Below are positions 46,508 to 59,319 of a stretch of DNA of 64,000 bases, piece by piece. The DNA lies in NCBI GenBank assembly GCA_907165065.1, contig OU015544.1, positions 310,001 to 374,000 on the forward strand, written 5' to 3'. The notes under the pieces were generated by a model that had not been told where the DNA came from, did not search any database, and worked only from the letters and a program-made list of their open reading frames with translations. Both the position numbers and the translations under genes were made by a program. The stretch's first letter is position 1; the number at the start of each line of letters is the position of its first letter. This DNA is from Caprimulgus europaeus (Eukaryota; Chordata; Aves; Caprimulgiformes; Caprimulgidae).

Positions 46508-49500
46508 AGATGCCACTGTTGGCTCATGCCTCCTCATGGACAGAGGAATCGCTCAAAGTCCTGTCCTGGGACCTGGAGGATTCTGGTCTGGCTCTGCAGC
46601 TCTTCAGGCCCTTACAGCTACACCTGGTTTTTATTTACGTATGCTTCCTAGCAATAATTTTAACTTCCAAATCTTGTGAAGAGAGGAAATACCTGTACAG
46701 GACATAGAACTGGAGAGAGACTCGGGCAGATGTGTCTCCTTCTGGGAACGAAGGAGACGTGTTAGAGCTGCCCTCAAGGAGCACCTGGGGAAACCTCCCC
46801 CTGCTTTCTTCTCACCTTAGGAAGCCTAAGAGTAGAAACCAGTCCGTAAGGAAGCTAGCTTGCTGTTCACAAAGCCTCTCCTTAAAATCATTTCACCCAA
46901 GATAGCCTTTGTTATTTGCCCCCTTTTCTCACCAGTCTTGCCTTGTGCTGGGAGCCATTTGGAAGGAGATTTCCCCAGGGGCTATAAACTCTGACTGTGA
47001 TTCCCTTTTATGTTTTGCTAATTCTTCTCTTGCCTTAAATTGATCTGATACAGATATTGCAGAGATAATGAGTATAGGGTAAAGCCTACTCCACGGCATC
47101 TCCAGTGACTACAAGTATTCCATGGCCCTGTGCAGCACATGCTCTTACTGGTCCATCAGCTATTGTGTGTGTAGTGGCATTGTTCCCCCTCACACGCTCC
47201 TGCTGTTAAGGGTAATCGTATATGCTACCTACTCATTGTAAAGAATGATTACAGAAAGGATTGCCTCTGAATAATGCAAGAACCCTGGAGTCTTAGAAAA
47301 TGCAAAACTGTTGATAAATCTGTTGCAGCTGAAACAAAATTGAAACAAACTTAAAAATATTACTCTGGTCTTCTAGCCAATGTGAGTAAATAATTTTTAG
47401 TGGAGGGCAGCTCACATCATAACTGTATTTCCACTGAATGTCTGAGTTAATTTATACAATGGCTTTTGTACGTGACTAACAGGTCAAGGTGCTGTGACCT
47501 GATTTGGAGGCAGAAGAGAGTGGGGGATGCTGGCAGTGGGCGGCGTGAGGGGGTGGATGGCTGAAGGGCATCACGGCTGCTGCAGATGCTGGGCAGCACT
47601 GCTGGCCATCGCTGCGGTCACCTCGGTGCCAGCAGGTCACCGAGGCTTCAGCCAGGATCCACCCGCTCCTGCGCTGTGCAGCCTGTGGTTCCTGGTGCTT
47701 TTGTTGGATGCCATGCATAATCCTCTTCAGTAAGAGATTAAAGTCTGACTAAAGCCCATTGTTTAAGTTAGATGCACACTGAAAATCTCCTGGAAAAACT
47801 GGGTCTGCTGGGCCCAGCAGGGGGGACGGTGTCTGTCTGCACTGACCAGGTCAGAAGCAGGTGCAGGATTAGCAGCAAAGCTCAGGAGGGCTGCCCTGAG
47901 GGGACCACCGTGGTGTGCTTGGACTGACAACAGGAATGACAGGGCAGAGGGTATAGCAAAGGAGCCCTGCCTAGGCAGTGCATGGGACAGTCATCTGTGC
48001 AGCTCAAACCAGTTTTCTTTGGCCAAAATGAGTTTGTGGCTTACTGACAATGTTCTTGGCCTCTCTGGCATGTTCTGTACACGGAGGTACCCAGAAGTCA
48101 TTGTGCTTCTGCCAAATCCATGGCTGATCTAGATTAATCTGGAATTTGGCCTCAAATGTTGCATTGGCCGAGTCCAGCGGAGCATATTGTTTGCCTCAGG
48201 GCTGTAAGACCTCTTGACAGGATTTGAACTTGTATGTCCTGGGTCACCTTGGCCAGCCTGGGCTGTCTGAAGTGTGGTGACACCCACAGCTCTATGGACT
48301 GTTTTGACTGACTGCAAAGGGCGTGTAGCTGCTGAGACTGAAAGGTGGGTGCTGGTGCTAGAGGTGTTTTGGTCTGGACACACCCAGCCCAGGTCTGCTA
48401 GCAGAAAATCCAGAGTAGAGAAACAAGGTGGACTGATCTTGTGCAGTCCCTTGACATACCCATGGCAAACCTTAACAGGAGCAGGGGGAGCTTTTGAATT
48501 AATGCAAAACTCAGCTCACAGACTATTTGCTTTGCAATAACTTGGGTCTTGCACAGTGCAAAGCCCTTGCAATCTCAGTATTCCTGCCACAAGCAGAAAA
48601 AATAGTCTAGTATGTGACTGCTTCTGGATATTTTTCTGTATCTCTGATCATTGTCTGGCGTTTGGGTTTAAATTCTCTAGTGGGTTTGGATGGGATACTG
48701 GACAGAGTACATGAACATATGTCATTTCCATCAGTTTTTGGTTTGTGTTCCTCCATAACATTATGTATGACATCTGGCGTATAGAATAATTTAACACAGT
48801 CTCTTAAATTCTCATTTCTCTTTTCACGTAGAGACAACATTTAGGTCCTTCACTTCCTTCTGCTTGGCCCTCCTGGAAGAGGTAGTGACTGTAATGTGAC
48901 TCTTGCTAATCTCATTATCATGAAAACCTTGCGAAATTTATGCTACTTCACTGCTGCACTTTCCCCTCTATTTGCCCTTTTGTGTATCCAAAACTAAATA
49001 ACTTCATGACTCCCTTGTCTGTTTTATTGCACAAATAGCAGTATGAAAATATCATTGAGGAATCTCTTCAGACTTACGACTTGCACTTGGAAATCTTTTT
49101 TAATATTTTCTTGCATGGACTGTTTATCAGTTGTAATGGGTTTTTTAAACAACCTTTTTATTACTCTGAAATGGCTGAAGGAGATGATCCTCAGCAGTTG
49201 ATAAACCGAAAGAAATCTGTTTGAAGTTGACAGAATGATGCTAACTTTTATCAGCTCAAGAAATGGTCCTTGACAGCACTAGAGCAGCAGGATGGCTGAC
49301 TCCTGAGCTGTGTAACTTTGTGACAACACTCAGGTGAATTCAGTGGGGGTGAGAGCAGAGAAGGAAATGTTTTTGTCTGGTTGTGAATGCAACAAAAGCT
49401 CTCCAAACTTATTGGCATGTTTTTTTCTTTAAAATATGGTTCTTAGAGCACTATTTGCTGATAATTTAAATACCCATTTTTTTTTCTTTTGAGTTTTGGC

Positions 49501-52500
49501 CCAAATTGAAGGGTTGCTCTGCTGTCCCTTTTGGGGTTCGGATTCAATAGCCTGGATGACAGGAAGAGTTTCTGGGAAAAGAGGTCTTTCAGGGCCCTGT
49601 GGCACAGACTTACTCGTACTCCCAACAAAAATGGAGCAGAAGTTTTATCTTTTACCATACCTGATCTTTGCCATAACAGACATAGTTTTGTTGTTAATAG
49701 CACCTTTAGTGCTGGGTATTAGTGTGTGTGGATGACAGCCCCTCTCTGCAATACGAGGGGGCTGCTGCTCTCTGAGGAGAAGTTCTCAGCAGCAGCATTG
49801 CTGCTTTATCTCCCCTTTCACTTCCTTTTGCTACAAAGCCCATAACATGAAATTACAATAAAGACAGAAACCCCAAACAAACAGTCCCATTTCAAAGGTT
49901 AAGAAAGTTGCTGTGTAATTTGCTTCCCTAGTAGTTGATGCTGTACCATGGTTCGTGAGATTCATTCCTAGAGACAGATATATATATATATATATAAAAA
50001 TCTTTTTGGCCTGCAGAGGCTTTTGATGAAGCCCTAATGCTGTCTGCTCCTTCAGGGATCCCCCGTGTGTCACAGAGAGGACAGCTCTCCTTGCAGTGAA
50101 AGCAACGTGCTGCCAAAGCAATGACTCGCATTGCCCGGGATGGGGTTCCCCTCTGCCGCTCTCCTCTTCATTGCTGCCCGATGGGGCTGGGAGTAAAATG
50201 CTTGCTGAGCACTTCAAAGGTTCCTTGTCCTGACAATGATGGTGACCTTCCTGGTTGTCATGGGCAGCTTGGCATGCATTTCCCGAAGGAGAGCGGCAGG
50301 CAGAGCCGTGGCAGGCGAGGGTGGGTGTGGGCAGCGTGGGGTGCACCCCGGCAGCTGCTGCTGTGGCCCCGTGCCCTGGTCCCCACTTTAAGAGCAGCAG
50401 CCAGTCCTCTGCAGCCCCAAAGGAACTGCTTCTTTGCAGAAGTTGGTCTTGAGATTCATTGTGAAAACTGAACTAGGATGTAAGGTGAAAGCCCAGTAAA
50501 GTTTAAAATTTCCAGATGCACAATCTGGAGAGCAAAAAGCCTCTAGAAGCCGAAGGGGAGCTAATTATGGGCTTTTAGTGTAAAGTCAAATTCAGAGGAA
50601 ACCAAAGAGACCATTTCTGGTCCCAGGAAGGTAGGAAGGTCAGGCTGTGTCATTGCTTCTTTGATGTTGCTTCTTAGTGGTTGTGGGATTAGTTTAGTTC
50701 CATTCATGTCTCAGTGCAGCTCTCTAGCTGGAGACTTTTTTTCTCTGGAGTATTCTTCAAATGTGTTTCCAAATGCCCCATTTACCCTTTAACGATCCTT
50801 GGCTGCACCCTTTCACGCACCTGGGTGAATATGGAGTGTACAGCACCTTTGTGTTACCTTTGGACTAATGGAGTCATCCTTCTGAAAGCTTCCTGGCTTC
50901 TTCCCAAAGTCTATCTGCAGACCATGGGATGCTCAGTGTGCACGTGCCTGACTCCTAGGGAATCCAGCCTGATGATCTCCTGTGTTTGGAGTCTTTCCAT
51001 GGTTACACGAAGCTTGTTTCATTGATTGCTGGAGACATGCTCATGACTCTTAAAAACCATTTATGGCTTTTGTTAAAAGTTATTAATGTAGGTGTTGACA
51101 AGATGGCTCCTGGCAGTATTCCCCAAGTCTGAGCACTGTACAGAGAGGGAATAACAGGCACTTTGGTAATGTAAAGCACCCTGCAAAAGCTTACAGTGAA
51201 CAGTCCATGGGCTTCCATGTTGATATTTGGCAGGACAGTTAAGGAGATAAAAATCCTGATTTTTGTCAGGAGAGAAAATCCCCCCTCTCGCCTGCCAGCA
51301 CTGCCAGGTACAGCATGTGGTGACAGCCAGCTGTGGCAGCGGCTTGTTGTGGTGACAGTCCTTCCTCCAGCAACTGCCTGCACGGGGTTTGGTCCCAGTT
51401 CTTACCAAAAGAAAATGCCGAATTGCCCTAAACCTTCTAACCGATGCAGAGAGTAATTGATACCCCTTTCCACATTGACATCAAAATTAAAAGGCATAAA
51501 AATAAAGATTTCACAGAGGGAAAAATACAATTTCTTTAAAGTGGCTTTCTCAACTATGTGGTGAATTATGGTTTCAAGATAAGAAGAAACATGATTATTT
51601 TTGTGCTGAAGAGGACAGGCATGGCCTTTTTTTGTAGAGTCTTGTTTTCTTTATTTTAGTCAATAAACAGACACTTGGAAGATACAAAGCACTACTTTAT
51701 GTGGAAAACAGCAGGGAAGAAATCTGAATGGAGCACAGATCTAGGGGATTAATGAATTAGTAGCACAAAGGAGAAATGCAAAGCATATACCAATGCTGGA
51801 AAGAGACTGAGCGGTCCCTTATCTTTAAGCTTGTCAGATAGCAGTGCAGTTATTTCTAGACTGACTTCTGAGAAATAAAACATTGTTCAGTGACAAAAAA
51901 ATTCAAAAGGCTTTTTTTAATTTAGGAGAAAATGAGGCAATATGACAGTGCTCTGCTTGGCCTAATTAACTAAATCCATGTTTTCTTTCCTGGGCCCAGA
52001 GCTCTATTTTGTTTACATTGCTGTTCAAAATGGGATGAAACCACAAGTTCTAGTTTGGGTTCAGTCCCAAGGTCAGCAGGGTTGGGGTGATTTTCACTGC
52101 TCATGAGCTCCTGCACAGCGCTGTTCCGCTCCCTTCCCCGCTGGCACCCCGGGACCTGCCCTGTCCCTTGGGAGTCAGCTCGTCTCCCATAGCCTCTCTC
52201 CTTGCCCTTGGCAGGACACATCATGGCTATGAGGAGATAGATTGAGAAAATGAAATGGAGCAATAAAAGTGCTTGAGCTACAACCACCACAAGAGACCAT
52301 GGAATTGCCCTGGCACTGAGGTTTGGTTTTCTGCTGAAATGCTGATGGACTGGGTCACTCTGCTCTGTTCAGGGGAGCTTGCTGTAGCCATGGGTTTACC
52401 TTCTACCCTGGGGCTCACAGTCCTCAGGGCTAGGACCAAACTGTTCATCTCTTCTGAGAAGGGCCACACAGCCTAAACAAAGCATAATATTAGCAGGAAT

Positions 52501-53985
52501 TATTCTTAGGAACACCCCACCCAAAAGTTCCCACTCCTGCCTTTAATCAGTCATCACGGGGAGGAGGTATGTCCCTTTCTCTTCCCCCATCAGGATTAAC
52601 CAGTTTACTCACTGTAGAGATGCTTCACCTGCCTTCTGGTGCACCAGCTGTTTTCAGAGGTGAGAATAAGACACTTGGGACTGGTGAGGGACCAGTGGTC
52701 TTCACGGCTAGGGCAGGCCCCCTTCATCTTAACAAGGTGCTAACTCTGTCCTGCTGCCAAGGGGCTGGCCCGGCCCACAGGTGCTGTGGGGTCGTGAAGG
52801 AGATGATGGTGAGACCAGCCAGAGCTCAAACCCTTGCTCTGGTGCCTGAGGGAGCAGGGATCCTGCTTATTGTTGAGTAGGTTGTTACACTGCTGCTGGT
52901 GGACTTGGCTGGGGCGTGGGAATGCTGCTGTGGCAGCTGCTGGTTTCTGCCTGGCTTTGGGCAGGAGCTTGGAGTGGTGGTTTTGCTGTGCCCTGAGGCT
53001 CTGCTTGCCTGGACTGAGACAGAGCGCAGGCACTTCAGTAAAGGAAACTCCTGATGAAGCAGGAAGTGCTGAAGAACCCCAGGATTGCTGGCTCTTCCAG
53101 GTTCTGTACGTAAAATGTTCTCATTTCTTTGATGCTCGGCTCTGGGGAAGCTTCAGCCAGAGCAAAAGCTCAGATTTGCTAGGGCAGTGTAACAAACCTT
53201 TCAATGGCTGTCAAAAAAAATATCAGTACTTAGAATTTCAGCTGTCTTAGGAAACAAAAGTTACTGCATGTGTCATGTTGGATGATTTCTTGGCTGTTAA
53301 GTGTAGCCACTGAGTTGATAGGGCACCAGTCCTTGCATTATTGGCTCCTCCTGGCTTTATGTAAGAATGAACACAATGGCTCTGCCTAAACATGTCACAG
53401 ATGTCACCTCTTCCTCCTTCAATGAACAGATAATTCTGTGTGTTTCAGGTGTGTTTTGGTGTTGAAAGAATGTGAAATGTGTTGGTTTGGTTAATATTGT
53501 ATGTTCTCCTTTAAAATGATGAACCAAACAAGAACAAGGCACCATGCAGCTGGGGTATTATTTAAATCTGTTTGGAAAGCTCATACTAATATTTAAATTG
53601 CTTCTCATTTTAATTGAAATGTTTACTTCTGGGAAGGTGGAAGATAGAGGCGTTGCTTGCAAATCTTCATGGTGTTGACACAGCCACAGTGGGTGATAAA
53701 TACCAACTTGCAGTAAAAATAAATATGTAGAAGTATTTTCTCTAGAGGCTCAGCAATGAGAAAATAGCAACTTAAAATGTTTTAGTTTATGTGTTGGAAA
53801 AATTAGCAAGAGCCTGCATTAATTGACATTCAGTTCTTTATGCATATCAGTTCCTTGTCCTTCTGGGGTTCTTAGCAGTAAGAAAGAGACAGAGCAACAG
53901 ATTAAGCTAAATGTTGGCAATGACAGAGATAAATCGAGGGTTTAAATCCTGCGTTGAGATAAATTACTACTAAAAACCTGCTTGC
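46508..53985. other. Unique non-coding DNA
   Basis: Open frames of up to 171 codons (minus, 49831-50346) and 138 codons (plus, 52834-53250) are not recognised and have no paired splice signals. A short (TA)n tract lies at 49978-49996, inside the 171-codon minus frame, which therefore encodes low-complexity Ile-Tyr repeats and is not a gene. A donor, GGAG|GTATGT, at 52567 has an acceptor only 16 nt upstream. No repeat families were identified. Confidence 0.5.
49978..49996. repeat. Short (TA)n microsatellite
   Basis: Nineteen bases of alternating AT, followed by a short A run. Confidence 0.9.
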
Positions 53986-54006
53986 TCTTTTTTCTTGACT
54001 TCTTAG

Positions 54007-54063
54007 AAGACCCAGTGCTCGGGTAGTGCAGCAGACCTCTGCTTGCCTGCCTGGCTGTGGCAG
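54007..54063 (+). other. Exon-like segment, 57 nt (plus strand)
   Basis: A strong pyrimidine tract and acceptor (TCTTTTTTCTTGACTTCTTAG, AG at 54005-54006) precede 57 nt ending in GGCAG|GTACAG. Two of three frames are open, as expected by chance for such a short segment. The donor is only moderate. The peptide is unrecognised. Confidence 0.13.
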
Positions 54064-54239
54064 GTACAGAAGCTGAGCTTTGTGGATGTGATTGTGTTAA
54101 TGTGTTTTCCTCCATGACTTGACAGTGCATGCTCTGGCACCCTTCTGCTGTCTCTCCTCAGATCTCCTCTTTGCCATGTTGTCCTCTACAAACTGAGCCC
54201 TGATCGTGTGGAGTGAGCCAGCAGCAGAGACTGGTGCTG

Positions 54240-54350
54240 GTGCCGTCCTTTGCCTGCTGCGGGCGGCAGCCGCGGGCACAGGGACCGTCCTCTCGCTGCC
54301 TGTGCCACGCAGTGGGACCCTGGTTCAGAGCGAGGCTCCGTGCTCCTCTG
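54240..54350. other. CpG-rich patch
   Basis: About eleven CpGs in 110 bp (for example GCGGGCGGCAGCCGCGGGC), with no recognised gene start. It is too short to be a standard island. Confidence 0.4.
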
Positions 54351-55114
54351 GGGTCCAGATTTAACAGCCAGGCTGAAATCAGGAGGAAGTTGGGTTTTTT
54401 GTCTGCTTGGGGTCAAAAATAAGTCAGTCTTAAGTTCTTTGTGGTGTGTTTGAGACAAAATGTGTATTTTATGCATAGCTAATGTAGAATAAGCCAATTT
54501 GGTTTTTTGTGGTATTGTACTATTGATTTCTGTCCCCCCCTTCTACCTTGCAGGTACTTGTTTAATTTAAAAGTCTGCAGTTAGGCTTGGTCATATTAGT
54601 AAATCTTAAATCGGCATAAATAATACAGAAATTAAAAGCTAAGAAAGCAGGAATGATTTGATCATGGGCACTTCCAGCGGCTTTAGCTGCCTTCTGAGCT
54701 TTGTGCATGTTGCTGATGCATTGAAAATTATTTATGGAGCGTGTGTGCTCTATTGTTTCTAATGTAAATATGTGCACTGACTGTTTTAAGACCTGGAGCC
54801 AGCCCCTCTGGAAGCAGGAAGGCTGTTCTGTGCTGTTAGTAATACTGATCAAAATGGACATGTAGACCAAATTGTGCTGTTGTGGCAAAGGACGGTTCTC
54901 CAGGGTCAGGACTGAAATGTTCCATGCTGCACACTAAGAAGCAAGTGGAATTTTTTCTCTTGCTGGGTGTAATTTTTTTTTTTCTTTGCAAGCTGATTGG
55001 AAAGTGTTTTATTGAATTAGGGTAATCAAAAGTTTGTAGCCCTGAGACCTCCACGCTGATTAAGTTGTAGCTGTGGAGTCCAGGAGTTTAAGTCCCAGGT
55101 GCAGTGGATTCAGT

Positions 55115-55515
55115 AGCCGCAAATGGGGGGTGACTGATCTCTGGATGCTGTCGCTGTTCCTGTGTGTTTCTTCGGTATCGGCTCGGCGTCGCCGTGGTTC
55201 TCGGAGGGTCGGTGATTGTGACTCGTTAAATTCGTGACCCGAGAGGTGGTGTTCAAGCGACAGCAGGGTCTGGCTCTGCTCGGCTGTGGGGGCCCTGGGG
55301 CTCTGGAGAGCCCACGCTGTGCTCTGGGTGCCAGCCCTGCCCAGCACCCTGGGCTCTGCAGGGCTGAATAATTGGCAAAGCACCCCTCAGCGGAACGTGG
55401 GTGCTGATGATGTGTCCTGGGAATGGCCGGACCGAGTCACCCCGTCACGCAGGAAAAACCGCCCGGGATGAGCTAATCGCAGGTCTAACCGCTTGGACCT
55501 GTGGCTGCACTCGGG
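55115..55515. promoter_or_regulatory. CpG-rich cluster bordering an AT-rich island
   Basis: Roughly 27 CpGs in 400 bp, mainly in two knots (55118-55280 and 55388-55513) with a CpG-poor gap between. A rough observed/expected value is near 0.7. It passes abruptly into the AT-rich palindrome-bearing block at 55.54 kb. It could be an unmethylated regulatory element or weak promoter. No transcript signal is identified next to it. Confidence 0.35.
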
Positions 55516-55539
55516 TCTAAGCCCACATCTAGAACTTGC

Positions 55540-56100
55540 CTATAGACTCATTTCCAATTAAACAATAAGCATCTGTGTTTGTAAGTAAACAGTTGTTAAA
55601 TTTGCTCAAATATTCAATTTGTTCCATCTCAAGGATTTCCAATCAATATTGCATTCTAGCAGAAAAATAGTGTAGTAAGCCATTATTAGAATAATGTTGA
55701 GTTCGTTTGTTGATGCTCACAACTGACAGCAAATCTTTATTTTAATTAATTCTCAGATTAGTTAAATAAAAGCCATTCTAATTTTTCATTCTGCTCTTTT
55801 TCTTGGTTAAGTTTTATTTATCCCTCCTAGAAGGGATAAAATTGGCAGGATTAACCAGAATTTCCTGTTCTGATACTGTGTAACTTTTATTTCTCAGCCC
55901 TGTTGAGATAGGCCTGTTGTTATTTTTGAGTACCAATAGCAATACCAGTTTTCATGAAATGCTGTGGAAACAAGTTGTTTTGGAAGTTCCACTCTGCTTG
56001 GTTCTGATTAAAGGTATTTTGCATATATGCTAATGCATTAGCAATTTCCAACTTGGCTATATTTACACTTAGCGTATGTATATCTCGCAGGGTGTGATAA
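55540..56100. promoter_or_regulatory. AT-rich candidate conserved element with nested palindromes
   Basis: A long AT-rich block contains many TAAT/ATTA cores (CCAATTAAACAATAAGC, CCATTATTAGAATAATG, TTTTAATTAATTCTCAG) and ends in two overlapping perfect palindromes: GCATATATGC (56021-56030) and TGCTAATGCATTAGCA (56028-56043). The latter joins two inverted TAAT cores around ATGCAT, a plausible homodimer site for homeodomain or POU factors. There is no open frame. Enhancer function is inferred from motif density, and conservation is untested. Confidence 0.42.
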
Positions 56101-56586
56101 AATGAAGCATTTCAGCTGTTCTAACTTGAAAGAAGTGCACTGGCACCGGTTGTGGCTGTCCTAGAGACCAAGAATCTTTCTCATGCGACTCCAGAGAACA
56201 TCAGTGCATGCTCACCATCTTCTGTTCTGATTGTGACTGGCTCCATATTTAAAGCAATAGCAAATAAACCATCATTAACAATCCGTGGTCAAATAATGCA
56301 GAAAGGACATTAAAAATAATTTTGTTGTGCCTGCTGTACATGGAGAGTCAGCAGAGGTTGTAGAAGCATTTATTATAATGCTTAATGTTAATGACTTTTT
56401 CCCCCACTGTATAGCTCTCTAGCTTTGGGCATTGCTCCATCCACATCCATGCCAAAGTCTTCAGGGACTCAGCATTGTGCAGCCTGTCACTGTTGCTTTG
56501 TTCCTCTCTTTCTCCTGGCTCGCTTGTCTAAAGCAGAAAGCAGGGACTCGCACATTCAGCGCTTTCACACGTGTTCCCCCTTGCAG

Positions 56587-56671
56587 ACCGTGCAGGACTT
56601 AATCACAAGCTGCTACTGTCTCTTTCACGTGCTCCACATGCTGTTCTTGGACACGTCTTGGAGACAACCAG
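56587..56671 (+). other. Exon-like segment, 85 nt (plus strand)
   Basis: Acceptor GTGTTCCCCCTTGCAG (AG at 56585-56586) and donor ACCAG|GTGAGA (GT at 56672-56673) are both strong. Two of three frames are open; one continues a 93-codon stop-free frame from 56425. The peptides are unrecognised. It could be a non-coding exon or chance. Confidence 0.2.
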
Positions 56672-56674
56672 GTG

Positions 56675-58535
56675 AGAGCCAAGTTTCTACAGACAAAATG
56701 AGTTAGAAAATGCCCATTAAATTTCCTACTGGAACTGGAAAATTAGTCATACTTAATTTTAATTTCAGTGTAATCTCACAGTAAACTCTTTTAGCTGAGG
56801 TAATTATGAGTGAGTACCTTCACAGAGACCTCCTCCTTCTGTGCATGACACACTGCTAGTGCTCCAAGGTGGTTTCTGCTGTGTGAGTGACTGCAGGGGC
56901 CTGTGCCTTCACCCTGAGGGGCTGAATGGCTGCAGGTGCTGGCATCACACCAGCCATGCCCGTCCTCCAGCCTGGCACTGGTGGGTGCCAGGAATGTCCC
57001 CTGGTCCTCCTGCCCCTCCTCACATGGTTCTGGGCCTGTGGGATGACTGGACTGGGATTACTTGCACCAGGAAAGTTTTCTAGGAGGGGATGGGGGAAAA
57101 AAAAGACCAAAAATGTGTGGGTCTTTTATAGTAATACCAGATAATAGTTTAAAAAAAGATTACCCCATCAGCTGATCTGCTCCTTGAGACAAGTATTTTG
57201 TCTAAACTTCACGGCACCTCCAGGTTTTCCTGTGGTTCGTAGTTGTATGCAAGTTCTGCAATGTGGGAGGACACATTAAATTAATCCAGACTGCTGCATA
57301 CAAGGTACACTCCAGATACATCCTATTTATTGTTGTAGCAATCCAAATACAAACAAATTATTGTCTAATTGGGACTAAATTGTCATTATTATTCCTGAAA
57401 ACTGAAATAATGCTACTGCTTGATCCCCTAAGACTATTATCATGCCAGGAGAGTCCTTGCAAATAGACATTTTGACAGACTACATACTTAGTCAATGGCA
57501 AACTGGCAGCTACATGCTTTTATGCAAATTTAAAATGCTTAATTCTTTCCTCCTTTTTGGAAAACCTTACACACATTTGTAGTCTGCCAGTTTTCTGAGC
57601 TATGTGTAGATGTTCTGTGCTGAGGAGAAAAGTACATGCTTGTTTTAGGTCACTTTTTTCCCCTATCTGCTGTTTAATATTAATGATGTAAGAGTCTGTG
57701 TCAAAATATTAAATAATTGTAACCTGTATAGGAAAGGAGTTTTATTTTAACCTTTGCAAACTATATTTACATGTTTTAGTATATATGAATAATGTATAAA
57801 GTTAGGAGCTAAGGTTATTTTCAAAGTCAGTTGTTTCAGGATCAAGCTGTAGAAAACAATAAAAGAGAAGAGTGGTTTATTTCCTCCTGCTCTCCCCCTT
57901 TCTTTAATTCCCCAGGATTCAGGAAATAGCATTGAAGTCTTATGCCATTGGGATTTCTCACTAAACTTCAAAGCTTAATTTAGTCTCTGCTGGAATGGAG
58001 AGAGGCATAAAACAGGCACAGTGGAATCCATTTAAATGAGTGACTGCAGAAGAAATACAGTTTCTGAGAAAACAAATGTTCTGCACAGTCTTTTAACAAA
58101 AAATACTGCATGGCAGCATAGTGACTGAAATGCAGCCATGTCCCCATCCTCTGTGCCTGCGGTGGTGGGTGCTGCTCGGTGGTGGGTGCTCCACCCCAGG
58201 GTGGGGGTCCTGGCCCTGGACACCCTGAGGTGACTGGTGGCTCCAGGGTGTCCGAGGCAGGGGCAAGCCTCCTGGTCCCTCTGCAAAGGACACAGGACCA
58301 ACTGCCCCCGCGGTTACACCTGCACGTACTTGCGTGTGTGGAACAATTTTCCAGAGCATCATTTTAATAGGGTAAGTCAGCACGGAAGATTTGGTTTATT
58401 TTCCAGCATATTTGATGCTCCATGAAGGATGCAGTTTTACTTCAGACCACTCCTTTATAACCCAACTTGTCAAAGAAATGTTCTTGTCATTAGCAAGGTG
58501 TTCCCTTTAAATCATTTCCTTATCTGTATTTTTTA
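56675..58535. other. Unique non-coding DNA
   Basis: A GC-rich stretch at 56.85-57.07 kb is followed by AT-rich sequence (57.25-57.8 kb, with an octamer in TTATGCAAATTTAAAATGC near 57.52 kb), then a GC-rich stretch at 58.13-58.33 kb. No gene was recognised. Confidence 0.5.
58160..58190 (+). repeat. Short tandem duplication of a 14-mer
   Basis: CGGTGGTGGGTGCT occurs at 58160-58173 and again at 58177-58190, separated by GCT, giving a 17-bp period with two copies. Confidence 0.8.
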
Positions 58536-59194
58536 TCCATTGTGACAGGAATTTTCCTCGATAAAATGAGCTGTATAATTTTGCTGAGGCAGTGCTAAGT
58601 GCTTTATTTTGGAAGCGTTATAGGTTAATGCAGACTTTCGACATATCTTGAGTAACCAAAGGCTGTGATAATTTGTGCTGCCTCTGCAGTGGTTTTATGA
58701 TAATTGCTTGTAATCCAGTCAATGGGTGTCTGCAGGAAGTGCTCCAGCGACACAGTATTTCTTCTGACCCACCCTGCTGATGCAGAACTGACCTTGAAAG
58801 GTCTCTCCACTATGGCCCACATGAGAAAATTGCTCTCCTTTTCAATAATTGTGAAAGCTTACAATTACAGGGCATCTCCTGTCTGCAAACCTCAGTGCTT
58901 AACGTTTAGCACTACTGAGAGGCAGCAGCCATGACCATGTGGGCAGCCAGATGCGATTTGCTGCACTGGGGCCAGACCTGAAGGAGCTCGGGCCAAGGCT
59001 TTGGTCAGCCTTGAACCTCAGAAAAATCCTGCCCGGTGTCCCCAGGGTGGGCAGGAGCCAAATCGGTGGCTGCAGACCACCCTCCCCGGGCAGGGGGGAG
59101 ATGAGCCAGCTCCAGAAATAGGGGATAGACCCAGCTCTGGTAAATGGCAGGGGAGGGGAAGACTGGCTTGATGACATGAGATAGCATTAATTAG

Positions 59195-59310
59195 AATTGA
59201 TTTCATTTAAAAATCTTTGGGCCTATCACGCCATCTTAACTATTGCATAAAACATTTCATTTTAATAATGCACTTTAATTGTATCTCTTAATTTATGGGA
59301 GTGCTTGAAA
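59195..59310. promoter_or_regulatory. AT-rich candidate regulatory element
   Basis: The block contains AATTAGAATTGATTTCATTT, CATTTTAATAATGC, CTTTAATTG and CTTAATTTATGG, between GC-richer flanks, with no open frame. It resembles the other TAAT-rich islands of the window. Function is inferred. Confidence 0.3.
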
Positions 59311-59319
59311 CGGTTTCAT

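Noticed and set aside
46336..46527. Minus-strand frame over the CR1 tail
   Set aside because: It is antisense to the CR1 3' untranslated region and has no coding meaning.
49831..50346. 171-codon open frame on the minus strand
   Set aside because: It reads through the (TA)n microsatellite as an Ile-Tyr repeat, and no family is recognised.
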